Shown: positions 29,601-41,600 of the stretch, piece by piece
Layout: each line of letters starts with the position of its first letter
How positions within the stretch are numbered: the stretch's first letter is position 1
NCBI RefSeq assembly: GCF_019649055.1
Contig: NW_026570222.1
Span: 1,612,001-1,676,000, forward strand
Length of the DNA: 64,000 nt
Direction: 5' to 3'
DNA from: Paramacrobiotus metropolitanus
Taxonomy: Eukaryota > Tardigrada > Eutardigrada > Parachela > Macrobiotidae
Notes under the pieces: generated by a model
Database searches by the model: none
Seen by the model: only the letters and a program-made list of their open reading frames with translations
Told to the model about the DNA's origin: nothing
Position numbers and translations under genes: made by a program

Positions 29601-32600
29601 ATACGTGGGAAAGTGTACACGCGACCATTATCAAGATTCTGCACTTAGCGGCAACGCCTTCTCGAAAGTTTTTCCAGCCGCATTGTTATACCTTTATTAA
29701 AATGTGCTGTTAATAAATTTTCGTGCATACGACTTATTTCGGTATTAAGCTTTATTTAACTGTATACGCAAAATTTAATTCTTAAGTAATACCGGAACGC
29801 GTTTTCACGGTATATTACGCGTCTCTAATGGTTTGTCGGTTTGCACGTGAAATGATATAGTCACTCCATACTCCATAGAATATCAATATTTGCTAAAATG
29901 TTTGCTCTATGTTTTCACATGCTGCTGTATCGTACGAAGGCTTGTTGAACGGAATATTGATAAGATGTTATTAAGATAAGAACAGTCTGCATGTCAGGTG
30001 TTCGTCGAGCAGCTTTCTTTGTACTCCAAATATTCCATTAAATTTTGATCCCAGAGCAGTGGTGTTTATTACCGTCTGGGGGTCCGACGTACATTCATTC
30101 ATTTTCTGAAATCTGAATATTTCGGAATTCTTTACAGGACATTCGATGTCAGTTGTTTGTTGTTGCCTTATTAATGTATAATATCCATTATGGCGGAACT
30201 CGTGGGACTTGGCAGTTATAACTGATCAGCACAGTGGTCAGTGGTAACCTTCGCTCTTGTACGAAGAATACGTTTTAGGTCGATTACTGCTGCCACTTTC
30301 GCTTTTAATTAAAAATATTGTTGAACTGAATGCAGTCTGTACTAGTAAAGCGGACATTAGCCAGAATAATGCAAAGATTTACTATCCTAGACGCTGGTGC
30401 TAGACCGCACTCGAACTTTGTCAATGGGAACGGTGCATAAGGTCACCAACGGTTCTCCAGGATCTATGCTTAAATAAACCCGAGAGTTTATTGTTAACAA
30501 TAAACGTAGATCGGTAGATGCAAATGCATGCAGTATGCCATTGTGGATATTTTATTTAGGGCAGCTGTGTGGGATTTATAATGGCTGCTCTCCGTTGGTA
30601 ATCATCTTAACTGCTCGTGCATATTACCTTCCACGAACAGATTATTGTATGGTAAAAATGATTAATATCGGCTTTAATTCACGGCGGTTGCAGATTCTTA
30701 AACACATTTAGAAATGGCTAGAGCCTCTAGAAATTTTGCAAGTGAGTGAAATGATATTCCGTACATAGTCGTTTGCTATACGAAACCAAATAGAATGGAC
30801 ATCACACACGTTGGCTGAAGTTTCTGACCAGCAATATTCATAGGATAATGTGTCCTGCAGAGTGTGTTATCGAGATCATAAGCGTGTATCCACATGTAAA
30901 TAATTAGCGGTCTGCAGCCTTTAAATAAAAATTATTGATTGACCATGCGGTGGACAACATCTATCGCTGCTGTTCTTCTGTCTGGTATATATTGACTTCA
31001 AGGTAGCTGTATGCAGGCATTCTCAGCAACAACAATTTCAGAACTGTGTTTGGCCGAAGATGGATATAATAGTACGTAGCATAACCTTACACTGAATTCA
31101 AGAATATTGTACGTACTGCAAATGTCCACACAAATACTAAGTTTCGGCACAATGAGAAAGAGTTTGCAATTTGATCTGCGACTACTGCGTTCCTTTCTCA
31201 TGACCAGCAGCAATGAATCCCGTAGGAGAAGTTGTGGTTTGTTCCGAAAGTGTAATGAAATCTGCTCTTAATTACTGATTAACATCATTAGTTAATTTGC
31301 TCAAGGACTAGCGCTAAGTTGTGCGAGTGATTAATGTCTGTGCGGACAGTAAGAATGGCTCTGATAATAATTTGTCGGTGCTCCCACTTCCTTTTATGTG
31401 ATTGTAAACGTACTAGTTCTCATTCGATATAATCGCGATAATGAGCATTTTATTTGTGAAAACTTGACGGTGAAGTGACGGTTTTGATTGAACATTCATG
31501 GCTGTCAAAATGAAGGGGCCCTTCGTGCTGTTGCAAACGTAGTATAAAGTGAACTCCGGGGCCATGCCCAGCCTCTTCACTGTTTTGTCAAGCAGCGCAT
31601 GTAAGGTCAACAAAGTCTGCTGGTGTTATGCATGCTGCTGATCCATGACCCGGTCTTGGCGTCGCTGATAAAAGAACTGATTGTCGAAAATCTCCATACG
31701 GCGACGTGATTCATCCAGAATATATGTTGTATGTGTTAGCTCATTTCAATAACATTCCTACGGAAATGTATTTGAAAATTTGACATGTAGCAGCTGGTTG
31801 AGTGTTGATATGAAAGATCGTTATTAATTGAAATGCCTGTTCGAGAGCTGCATAGTGAAATGTATGATGTGGTCGTGTCCACTGTCCAGTCTGCGGCCAA
31901 CGTGTGCAAACTGTTGCTCTTTGCACGGCTTGTACAAAAGTAACAATTCTGATGCATTGAGATGTATCGCGGCTTGTAACTTTCCGCATTCGCTCTAGTC
32001 TGAAGGATATATAATAGCTGCACACTGCACAGATATAGGAGAGACGTACGGGCCCTGATTGAGCAGGCGTAAGAACGCATAAATTGCCCGTAAAGCGTGT
32101 TTCCTACGGGCCCTTTCTTGTGCATGATCTCCTTGTGATACGAGTGCGCCTTGAATCGCTCGATTGCCAATCAAGGACAATAGGTGCTTGCGCCTTCCAA
32201 CAGCCATAATAGATATTCGTTTATCCACCGGGTTTGCGTGCCAGTTGCGAATGTGAGGCATAACTTATCACACTTTTCAGGAACTATGCACAGGTTTTGT
32301 TCGTGCAACATAAAATGAAAACTCATACATTCCAGCTTAATATCTCTTTCGGAAATAGGCAGCTGTTCGTGCTGTTTGAAAACTTTCGAACATTCAGATG
32401 TTAAACTGCTCCAACCAATAGCGATCGAAATTAGAGAGAAATTGACATTAGAATGAAGAAATTTGAAGTTTTATAATAATTGCATCCTGTCTCGCATAAG
32501 TTTCGTCAGGTTGCGTGCTTGCGCCTAAAATAGTAACTTAAGACCTTTGTGCTTGTGACGTGATATAGCATACGGTAGCGATGTAGTACGTAAAGTGACG

Positions 32601-35600
32601 GCTTTACTCGTACTTTCTATTATTCGCTGTACTTTCTCGATCTTTCTCTTTTGTGTTCGGATTTACTTTTGGTTGTTTCTACACGGATGCGCCGTGTCTA
32701 TACAAGTCCCTGAGTGGCAGTACTTTAATCACGAGTTCTCTCACTACGAGTTTTGGCAGTTTCGGAGTTTCTAATAAAATTATCGTCGGAGATGCAGTTC
32801 TCGCTTCGCGTAGATTCGTAGACTTAGCTATGCCACATTGAGATATTAGCTCATACTCTGTCGTTGAGTAGGTCGGTAGGATAGATTATTACGGTAATTA
32901 TTCCTATCGTACTGATCTCTCCGTCATGGCGCCCACCGATGTTCGAACCTAACCGATGGCCAGCTAAGTAAACTGTGACTGAAATTGTGATTGAAATGGT
33001 GAATGTCAGCTTCTAGAGAGTGCTCAGTCCGGGTACAACTGTACTGACTGGACGGATGTCCGGGCAGCTGGTCTGCCGTCTGGACGCCTAAAACGTTAGT
33101 AGTCCGGGTACTGGCGACGCGTTAGTAAGGGGAAACCCTGCTGATCCGTGCCTGCGACCCACGACGAAAACTTGTAAATGTCCGGGGGCTCTGCCCTGTC
33201 TGGACGCTGAGCAGTTTGACCTGCCAGCAGGGCGATGCAGGGATAACCTGTAGATCGACCCATGAGCACTGAAGTGAAAATGAAATGAAGATGAATTGAT
33301 GAAATGACGAAATGTTGAATTGATGAACTGAATCTGAAGCAGGTACTCGTAGCTACTGGCCAGAGCACGAGTTTCCAAAAAATCTGAAGCGTAGCGATTA
33401 CGTAATCGGCTGTGAGTAGACAGAGTGTCGAAAGCAGTTTCCTTGAGCTAAAGTATTTTGTTTGCCAGAGCAGTGCCTGAGCATTCAAAGTGTCGACACA
33501 AATCTTGAGCTATAGTTTTGTATGCGAGAGCGAAAAGCGAGAGCATACAGGTGCACCATATCGTAGCGTAGCCATACAGCCAAAGCAGTTGCGAGCGCTG
33601 TGAGCGGTGAGAGAACACCGACGATCGAAATCTCAGTCTGTAGTATCCGGGTTAGAACAAGAGTCTACCTGGAAGATCAGTGTAACGAACACTGAAAACT
33701 AAAGCGTAGCTAAAGTTTCCGCGTAGAGCAAAAGCCTACCGGATGAAAATTTAAAGCCAGTGCAACAGTCACTGCGGATAAAAGACGTAGCTAAAGCATC
33801 CGGGTTAGAACAAAAGAGTTCCTCGGAAAGTTAGTGCAATGGACACTGACAAATTCAAAAGAATGGAAGGCGCAAATGCCGTACAGTTTGGCGGCATCGC
33901 AGAAGATGAAGAATTGTGGTACGACATGCACCCGCTGCAGTCCGAACTAATTGACTTCTCGCTTGACCAGGGAAGATTTGAGAATGCAGTTGAAAATTGG
34001 GGAGGCAGAATTGATGAAGAAATGAACGTGAATGAACTGAAAGAAATTGCTTGGGCATCTCTGTATGCCGCACTTGCACTTCAGAGGAAGTACAGCAACG
34101 CGAACCGTATATGCCATGCATTAAGCGGCCGCAATACAGATATGGCCATTGAAAACAGTGCTTTAACTGCTGAACTGGTTAAACTGCGTAATAAAGCTGG
34201 ACGAATTGAAAATGAGTGTTGCGAAGAAAAAACCCGAGCTGATGAATTGATGAAGCGCCAATTAGCGCTGATGTTGAAAATGGATGAAATGCAGCGAATG
34301 CCTAAAGCGTCTGAAAAAATTCAGTACCCGCAGACATACGAAGGTGCACAAGAAAGCGGTAAAGTTGAGCGCTTCATTCTTGATAGCGAAAGGTGTAAAG
34401 ATTTGAATGAGTGGACTGAAAAACAGTTGATTGAAAAAGGGTTGTCGTACGCACTGAAAGGTGATGCGTATTTGTGGTATGCCGAAGTTAAAAAATTAAA
34501 TCCAGATAAAGACTGGACTAACTGGAAAGCACTGTTAATTAATCACTTCTAGAGCCCCCAAACAGTATACTGTACTGCCGTATACGGCATACTGTACGGC
34601 GCAACAGTACGTAACCGTAGTGAAAATTGGTACGGTAACGAAAGTGCCGTACGTAACCGTAAGCCAAAAACACGCTTTTACAATGGGCTTGCCGTATACG
34701 GTACTGCCGTATACGGTATACCGTACGGTCAATCCAGTTATTTTTGCCGTAACCGTAGCGTACAGTAGGAGCCGTAAGCGGAAACCGTACGTAGCCGTAC
34801 AGAAATTTGCTACTGTTTGGGGGCTCTAATCACTTCTCATCGGAGAGTGACCCGGCTGAAATACGGCAAGCAATGTATCATGTATGCACGTGTTTTCACA
34901 GAGGAAGACACGGTGAACTCATATGTGGATGGTTATTTAAATTGGTTCAATACGCTAAATACGAAAGAAGAAGAAAACGAAGTTTCAGTTCTCGTTCAGG
35001 GACTGAAGAAAACCCGAATGGAGTGGTATGGCAAGCTGGTCATATCAAAACCTAAGACTGTTGAAGACGTTATGGCACAGCTGAAAACGCTGTACGCACT
35101 GAAAGTGCAACGAGAAATGTACGAAAATGATGACTGTTGTGAGTATGAAGATGACTGTGAATATGTGTACAGTGAGTGTGAAAATGGTAATTTGAATGAT
35201 GACGACTGTGAATACGATGAAAATTATGAAATCTACAATAATATCGGTCAGCCGATCTGTTTTAAATGTCACGAGTTGCATCCGGCTAAGTACTGTACAT
35301 TTAACGGTAAATGGAAAGAAGTGTCAAAGGAACCGCCGATTCAAGTATTGAGACGTTATAATTTGAAAAATGTGGAAGCACGTTCATTGGAATTTCGCAC
35401 TGTGCAGTGTAATATAAAATTAACTGAAAATGTGAAAACTGAAATGCGGCGGCACTCAAGTTTGCGGGGGCGATCAGTGCCCAATAAGCTACCGCCCGAT
35501 GCGTTGCAAACGACTGTGGCCAGTCAAGTTTGCGGGGGTAAGCCGGATAATACTGAAGTAGCCTCTATGGCCAAAAATTTTGTAAATGAAAATTTTTGGA

Positions 35601-38600
35601 AAGTTGAGCAGCGGAAGTACAAGGATACCAAACACTGGTATTACTTGTTCAGAAATCCCATAAAAGCGAAAAATAAATTTCAAAACGAAGAAATTTATCA
35701 CATGATTGTGAGAAATGGATTGTTGTGTCGTAAGCGCACAGGAACTGGAATTGACAGAATTGTTGTGCCTAAACAATGGCAAGAAGAACTGATTGATTCA
35801 GTGCGAAAAAGATGTGCGAAAAACGAATTAATACCGCGCGGCGTGTCCGTTCAAAAGTATTTGACCGCCCGGTATTATTGGTACAATATGGTGAAAACTA
35901 TTGAAAATGTTATGAAGAAATGTGATAGCGCTGAAGTTTCTGAAAATTTTGAAAATGTGTCAGATTGTGCGGAAATCCGCCATGTTGAATGCATAGCTGA
36001 AGTGTGCAGTGAACTGCAGAATAAAAAAGTTGAAATTCCTCTTACACAGTTGGAGAGGAATAGCCCATGCACTACGAAATCGGTTCAGTACGAGTATAAT
36101 GGGACTGGTCGATGCATCGACGCAGATGACTGTGAAAAACCTGAATTTGTGTATCAAACTTTAGCGGATTTAAAAACTGCAATTATCGAAGTTGATGGTC
36201 AGGAACTGAAAATGGTGTATGAAGAGAAGTCCAGTGAGGTAGACAATTCGCCTGTGAATTTCTTGGGATTTTATTCCCGAAGATATCCTTTCTGAATGCC
36301 GCCAAACGCTGATTGTGTGTGCTACGAGAGTCGCATTGGTAACCGCCTTCGGGTGTTACGCTGACTGACTATTTGCGTATACTTGCGTTTCGCAAATTCA
36401 AAGTGGTGTTTTGAACTGTTTTCTTTTATTTTCATTTTTCATCGCGGATGTTTTTGCCAAATTTTCATCGGCGATTTTCTCTTAACTTAATTAATTTTGC
36501 CACTAAAAATCTTCATTTATTTTATTCCGACGTTTTCCTGTTCATTTCACTCCGACTGCCGTGCTGCCAAGTGCCAACCTTCTCACTATCCTGCCTGCGC
36601 TCAATCTCCACCGTCCAGGATCCTCTCCTCACTTGCCATCTCATTCAGTCACCCGTGGAGGAGGCTCAGGAGGATCAGTCAGTCAATCGTGGACGGTGGA
36701 TGGATTTGCCCGTCATGCCCAGTCGAGAGCGTGAGACATCTCTGTTTAGTTTTTATTCCCTGTTTTTGCTTTTCTTTTCGGTTCTTTTTGTGTTGGGTTC
36801 CCCAAAAGCCGTTTGCGGGGGTGACGTGATATAGCATACGGTAGCGATGTAGTACGTAAAGTGACGGCTTTACTCGTACTTTCTATTATTCGCTGTACTT
36901 TCTCGATCTTTCTCTTTTGTGTTCGGATTTACTTTTGGTTGTTTCTACACGGATGCGCCGTGTCTATACAAGTCCCTGAGTGGCAGTACTTTAATCACGA
37001 GTTCTCTCACTACGAGTTTTGGCAGTTTCGGAGTTTCTAATAAAATTATCGTCGGAGATGCAGTTCTCGCTTCGCGTAGATTCGTAGACTTAGCTATGCC
37101 ACATTGAGATATTAGCTCATACTCTGTCGTTGAGTAGGTCGGTAGGATAGATTATTACGGTAATTATTCCTATCGTACTGATCTCTCCGTCACTTGCACC
37201 TAAAACAGTTTAAGCCTACGCAGGACACATCAATGTCCCAAAAATAAGCACATATACAAAACGGGGGATCCAAAATCATAACCATACACTTTTAAAAGCC
37301 TGCCTATTGTAAAAAAATACTGTATTTCCGCCCAAAGCAAAATTAACGTTTGTGCTTATTTCTGCAGAAAAGTTACACTTTGATACTGGATTTACTGAAT
37401 GCCCAAGACGAGTCTCCAGATTGTAAGTGTTACGATTTTTTCCGTATCGCACTGACTCAGTGAACCATGTTTTATTGTCCTGAATATGTTTTATTTCGTA
37501 GCTTCCGATATATCGTTGGAAAGAGCTGTTCAGTCGGAAGAAATTGGACCAAGGGATGACTGGAGAGTTTTTGTCCATTCCGGGAAAAAGGCTGTAATTC
37601 GATATCGACTGCGGATTGTGTGTGATGAGTTCTACGGCAGCGAAACCTGTAACACTTTTTGCAAAGCGAGGAACGATTTTTTTGGTCATTGGTTCTGTTC
37701 ACCCGACGCGGAAAAAGTCTGTCTGGACGGATGGACGGGATCGAACTGTGATAAAGGTATAGTTATTTTCCTTTCGCAGCAGGAAATGGCCGTTACGTGT
37801 TTCCGGTGGATGTGCGCGTTCATTCGGTGAATCTGCACTTAAAAGATAAAAGTGCATAGTTTGGCGTGGCAGGGAAGTTGTAAAAATTCCGCAATATGTG
37901 CGTAGCATATTGAGGGCTGGATGCTTTTGAGCGCTTCTCTGCTTGGCATTTGGTCAGCGAGGCGCTGAAGCGTACAGAGACAGTGGTCCTTGGTCAGGCC
38001 AGTTGGCCTCCACGGCTCGTCTTCCCTTCCCTGACACTGACATATTGGACATGTAATGACATGACAGTGACGTTAACGTTATGAGCCGCACATTTCCAGC
38101 CGGAAACACTTTACGGCCTTATATGGGTTATTTGACACGGCAAATACAACGCGGCATTTTTCTCTCTTCTTTTCGGTTTAGCCATCTGCGCGCCGGGATG
38201 CCAAAATGGGGTTTGCTCTGTGCCGGGCGAATGCAGGTATGCAATATGAGTTATGATCCATTTCAGGCAGGAATTTGGAAAGCTGTACAAGTACTACCTC
38301 CCAGCACGTGTTTCTCATGCTGCAACTACCTTGCTACAACTTATATTTAAAGGTGGAAAATATTGGCTATTGGCGAATATTCGGGGAGCCTTAGTTTTAA
38401 GTATTAATTTTTGCTAGACCGTTTTGAAGCTGTATGTTTACTGTAGTTGGTCATAATTTTAATTTCTAAATACTGCTTTCGTAAATGTTGTGGGCTTTAG
38501 TTACGCAGAAGGAAAGTGTGAGTGACTCGTACTTAACCGTTGTCGGCCTTTTCAGAGCTCTTCTAACTCGGTTTACCGTAATTTGTTTTAATGACTGCAG

Positions 38601-41600
38601 TTTTTTCAACCATTGCAAAAAACTGCGAGCAGTTTTTAAAACGATTTATAACGGTTGAGCACATGAATTTTTAATCGCTAGCCAACTGCTTCCTGTTGAC
38701 TATCCATATGCCAATCACCCGCTGGGATTTATCCACAGTGTCCTTGGCTACTAGAAATGCAAAAGCACTCCTTTGAGAGCGATCTCGATGAGGTTCAGCG
38801 ATGAGCCGCGCAAAGTGATACCCGTATCGGCAGATTTTGACAACTTGAACGAGCTGATCTAGATTAATGTGCAGCAGAAAGCTGTTGATGTTGATGAAAT
38901 TTGGAATCATGCGAAACGAATGTATGTCCGGTTATGGTTGCTAAATCTCCATCCGGCATGCGCATAAATCTTGTCGACTTGACCAAGGGGCAGGTGCAGA
39001 GATTTTTAAGACACACCTGACAATTCAAATTATAATAATTTTTGCTTTGAAATTAAAACGTAAACGTTGGAGCGCACAGTGTGCGTTTTAAATGTATTGC
39101 GTCCGAAAGCATCATGAGAATCGGTCCAGGTTATTTAATAATAAAACAGGGTGCAATTAGGGCAACATACGCTCTATCCAGGCTGCTTATTGTGAGCGCT
39201 TTCCTTTATGGGTATTATGCTCAGTGTGGATGAATTCAACAATGGTTTCGTAACAAGCCATAATCATAACGGTTCGGATTTCAGCTCAATTCATCTTCCG
39301 TGCTAAATAGTCATAATGGATCGTATAGACACTCGCCCAGTCCTATCGCATTACGTCCATTCTTTGTATTGCAGAGCAGACACTCTCGGGAAATGGAGTT
39401 TTTCGGGGTTGGGAATTGTTTGTGGTGTGTGCCGGTAAATTTGTGATATGCTTCACTCAATATAGTATACCTTGCAATGCAGACTGTTATGGTGCTGGTC
39501 AGTCACGTTTGGTCATTGAAAAATGACGCCATTAATGGGTCTAAGCCGCACTGCGGGACGCTTCAGTGAGCTAGCTTGAGTTCTCACTGAGAATCGTATC
39601 CCCTCCTGTGCTCTCGATACAGTGTCCCTGACGGCTCCCACCCGTAATTTCCCATTGTCTCAAGCGTATCTTTCATTCACTGTGGCATCGGCTTTTTCCA
39701 AATAACTCACAGTGATCGAAATTTTATTTGCCGGTACTTCTGGCGATATCCGGTGGTTCTTGTCTGCATAGCTAGTTTGAAATTTGCGAAATTGGAGCAG
39801 TCATGCTGAAATTTGTTCACTTTAGCAGCATGCCAACAAGTGAAGCAGGGCGCGTTCACATGGTCGTTGATATGGTTTTTATATTGCCACCATGATTGGA
39901 TCCGAATCGAATCAAGGTCGAGTTAAACCTTGCTTACCTTCGATGGAGATTTGCTTTGTTTTAAATTATCGTACTACTATGTCTTTTTCCTGCTGATTTT
40001 GATTTTTTTTAAATTTTAAGTTTTAGTTCGCAAGCGATATTTGAAATAAAAATTTCGTAACAGGGATTTTCTCAATGATTGTAAGTATTTCCCGGTTTTG
40101 TGCGGATATTCCGCCTGTCCATGAAACATAATAGCCTATGATACCTTCCTCAAATTAGATGAGTATATTGTATGTAGAACGTGTTTTGTATTTTGTGCTA
40201 ATATTTTAAGATCATTTGCTCACTTTTCTTCCCTCACAAGTCAGAACTGTTTTGAACGATTAACTTTTAATATCGGCTGCTGCTTGGTCTAAATGGATAT
40301 TAACACCACATAAATCTTTTATATCAATTGTAGCAAAACGTGTTAGAGATTGGCCGGATTGCTGGATTATGTCAGGGTGAAGCGGATTGTTAAGGAAATA
40401 GTGAAAGGAAACAGCGGGATAGGTGCCAGTTTCAAAATACCCATTCATAATTTTCACTAAAAGCAGTTTAGTCATTTGAACAAAACGGGTTGCGCCGATG
40501 TGCCCGAAATCTTATCAAATGCGTTTGGTTTGCAACTTTCACTGATCAGACAAAGCTATTTTGCAAAAAGAGATATTATGTATGATTACTATGATATGTG
40601 CTTGTACGTAGATGTTTCTCCTGTCAAGATAGAATTTAAAAATTAATGACCTTTGATTAGTGAAAGGTTGTTGTGGAACCTCTCCGTTCAGTTGTGTAAC
40701 AAAATATTGGCTAGAACATTTCAGCTGCGAAAAATTAATTCGGTAACGTGGCGTCGTAGCAGACCATGGCAAAAACGAGCAGATGGTTAGCTGGCTACCT
40801 GGGAAAGATATAATTTTGGTGGGAAATGTGAGGCTGAAGCGTACTTCTAAGAACGTCTGAAAGTAAACGGGATATTGACTTACTGTCTTTCCCCGCACTT
40901 TTCTTTTGGAGTCGAACAATAAAATGATCAAGGAAACACCTGTTGCCTCCTTTGTTTAAGCTGCACTGTGCTAGTCCACACTTCGGGCACTCTTCGATTT
41001 CTGTCCCGTTAATGATCTGCTTAACCAACCGAGAACGCAATAAGAGATGCTTCTGCTGATGAAAGCTTCCACCTGTTGATTTCGCTGCATCGACATCGAC
41101 GGAAAGGGTGCAGCAGTTAATTACGTTATACGTTATCATTTATGCGTATCCGCAGGATGTCGTTGTTACTTCCAAAAAATCGCATTTTGTGCCAATAATT
41201 TAGGAAAATTTTTTTGTAAACCGGTGTGACGAGTGATTTTGGGATTTCATTTATACCTACTTAGATCAGGAGTGTGACTGCACATTAGTGCTAATGAACA
41301 GTAGTAGTCATTTAGCGTGGCGCGATCCCGTGAGAAAGTGTGGTGGAGAAGCGAAGATAGCATACTAGACAGAATGATTGGCTTGCACGCCGTACTTATT
41401 GTATTGTCTTTAATCATTTTGAAAGGATTAGCCGAGAATCTTGGTGCGCCGAACAAATCAAGGGCGGATCCCAGTAACTGTTGCTCGCGCTGCACGCATT
41501 TTCGCATCAACGGGATGTCGTGCGCCGGTCGCTCGCGTCGAAACCGTGCGGCGTGGCAGCACACACAGTTGCGACTTGTGATGTGTAGACTTTTTACGCT

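Larger units (their letters stand above)
32556..37192 (+). mobile_element. LTR retrotransposon, apparently non-autonomous, in Notch-ligand intron 2
   Basis: Two 371-bp direct repeats (32556-32926 and 36822-37192) start TGACG and end CGTCA. The insertion is flanked by a 4-bp duplication CTTG (32552-32555, 37193-37196), so the boundaries are firm. A TGGCGCCCA primer-binding-like site follows the left LTR, and a short G-rich tract precedes the right LTR. Inside are a gag-like frame broken by a MITE and a second frame with a zinc knuckle and an integrase-like zinc-region remnant. I found no protease, reverse transcriptase or RNase H motif in the 3.9 kb of interior. The element lies in the same orientation as the host gene. 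The 4-bp duplication and TG...CA ends fit Gypsy-type elements, but the clade is not proven. Confidence 0.93.

Noticed and set aside
32653-32841. Identical 62-codon frames in each LTR (also 36919-37107)
   Set aside because: They lie wholly inside the LTR and are identical because the LTRs are. No gene is expected there.
34535-34829. Frames on both strands inside the MITE
   Set aside because: They translate the CCGTA/TACGG repeat motif and carry no transposase similarity.
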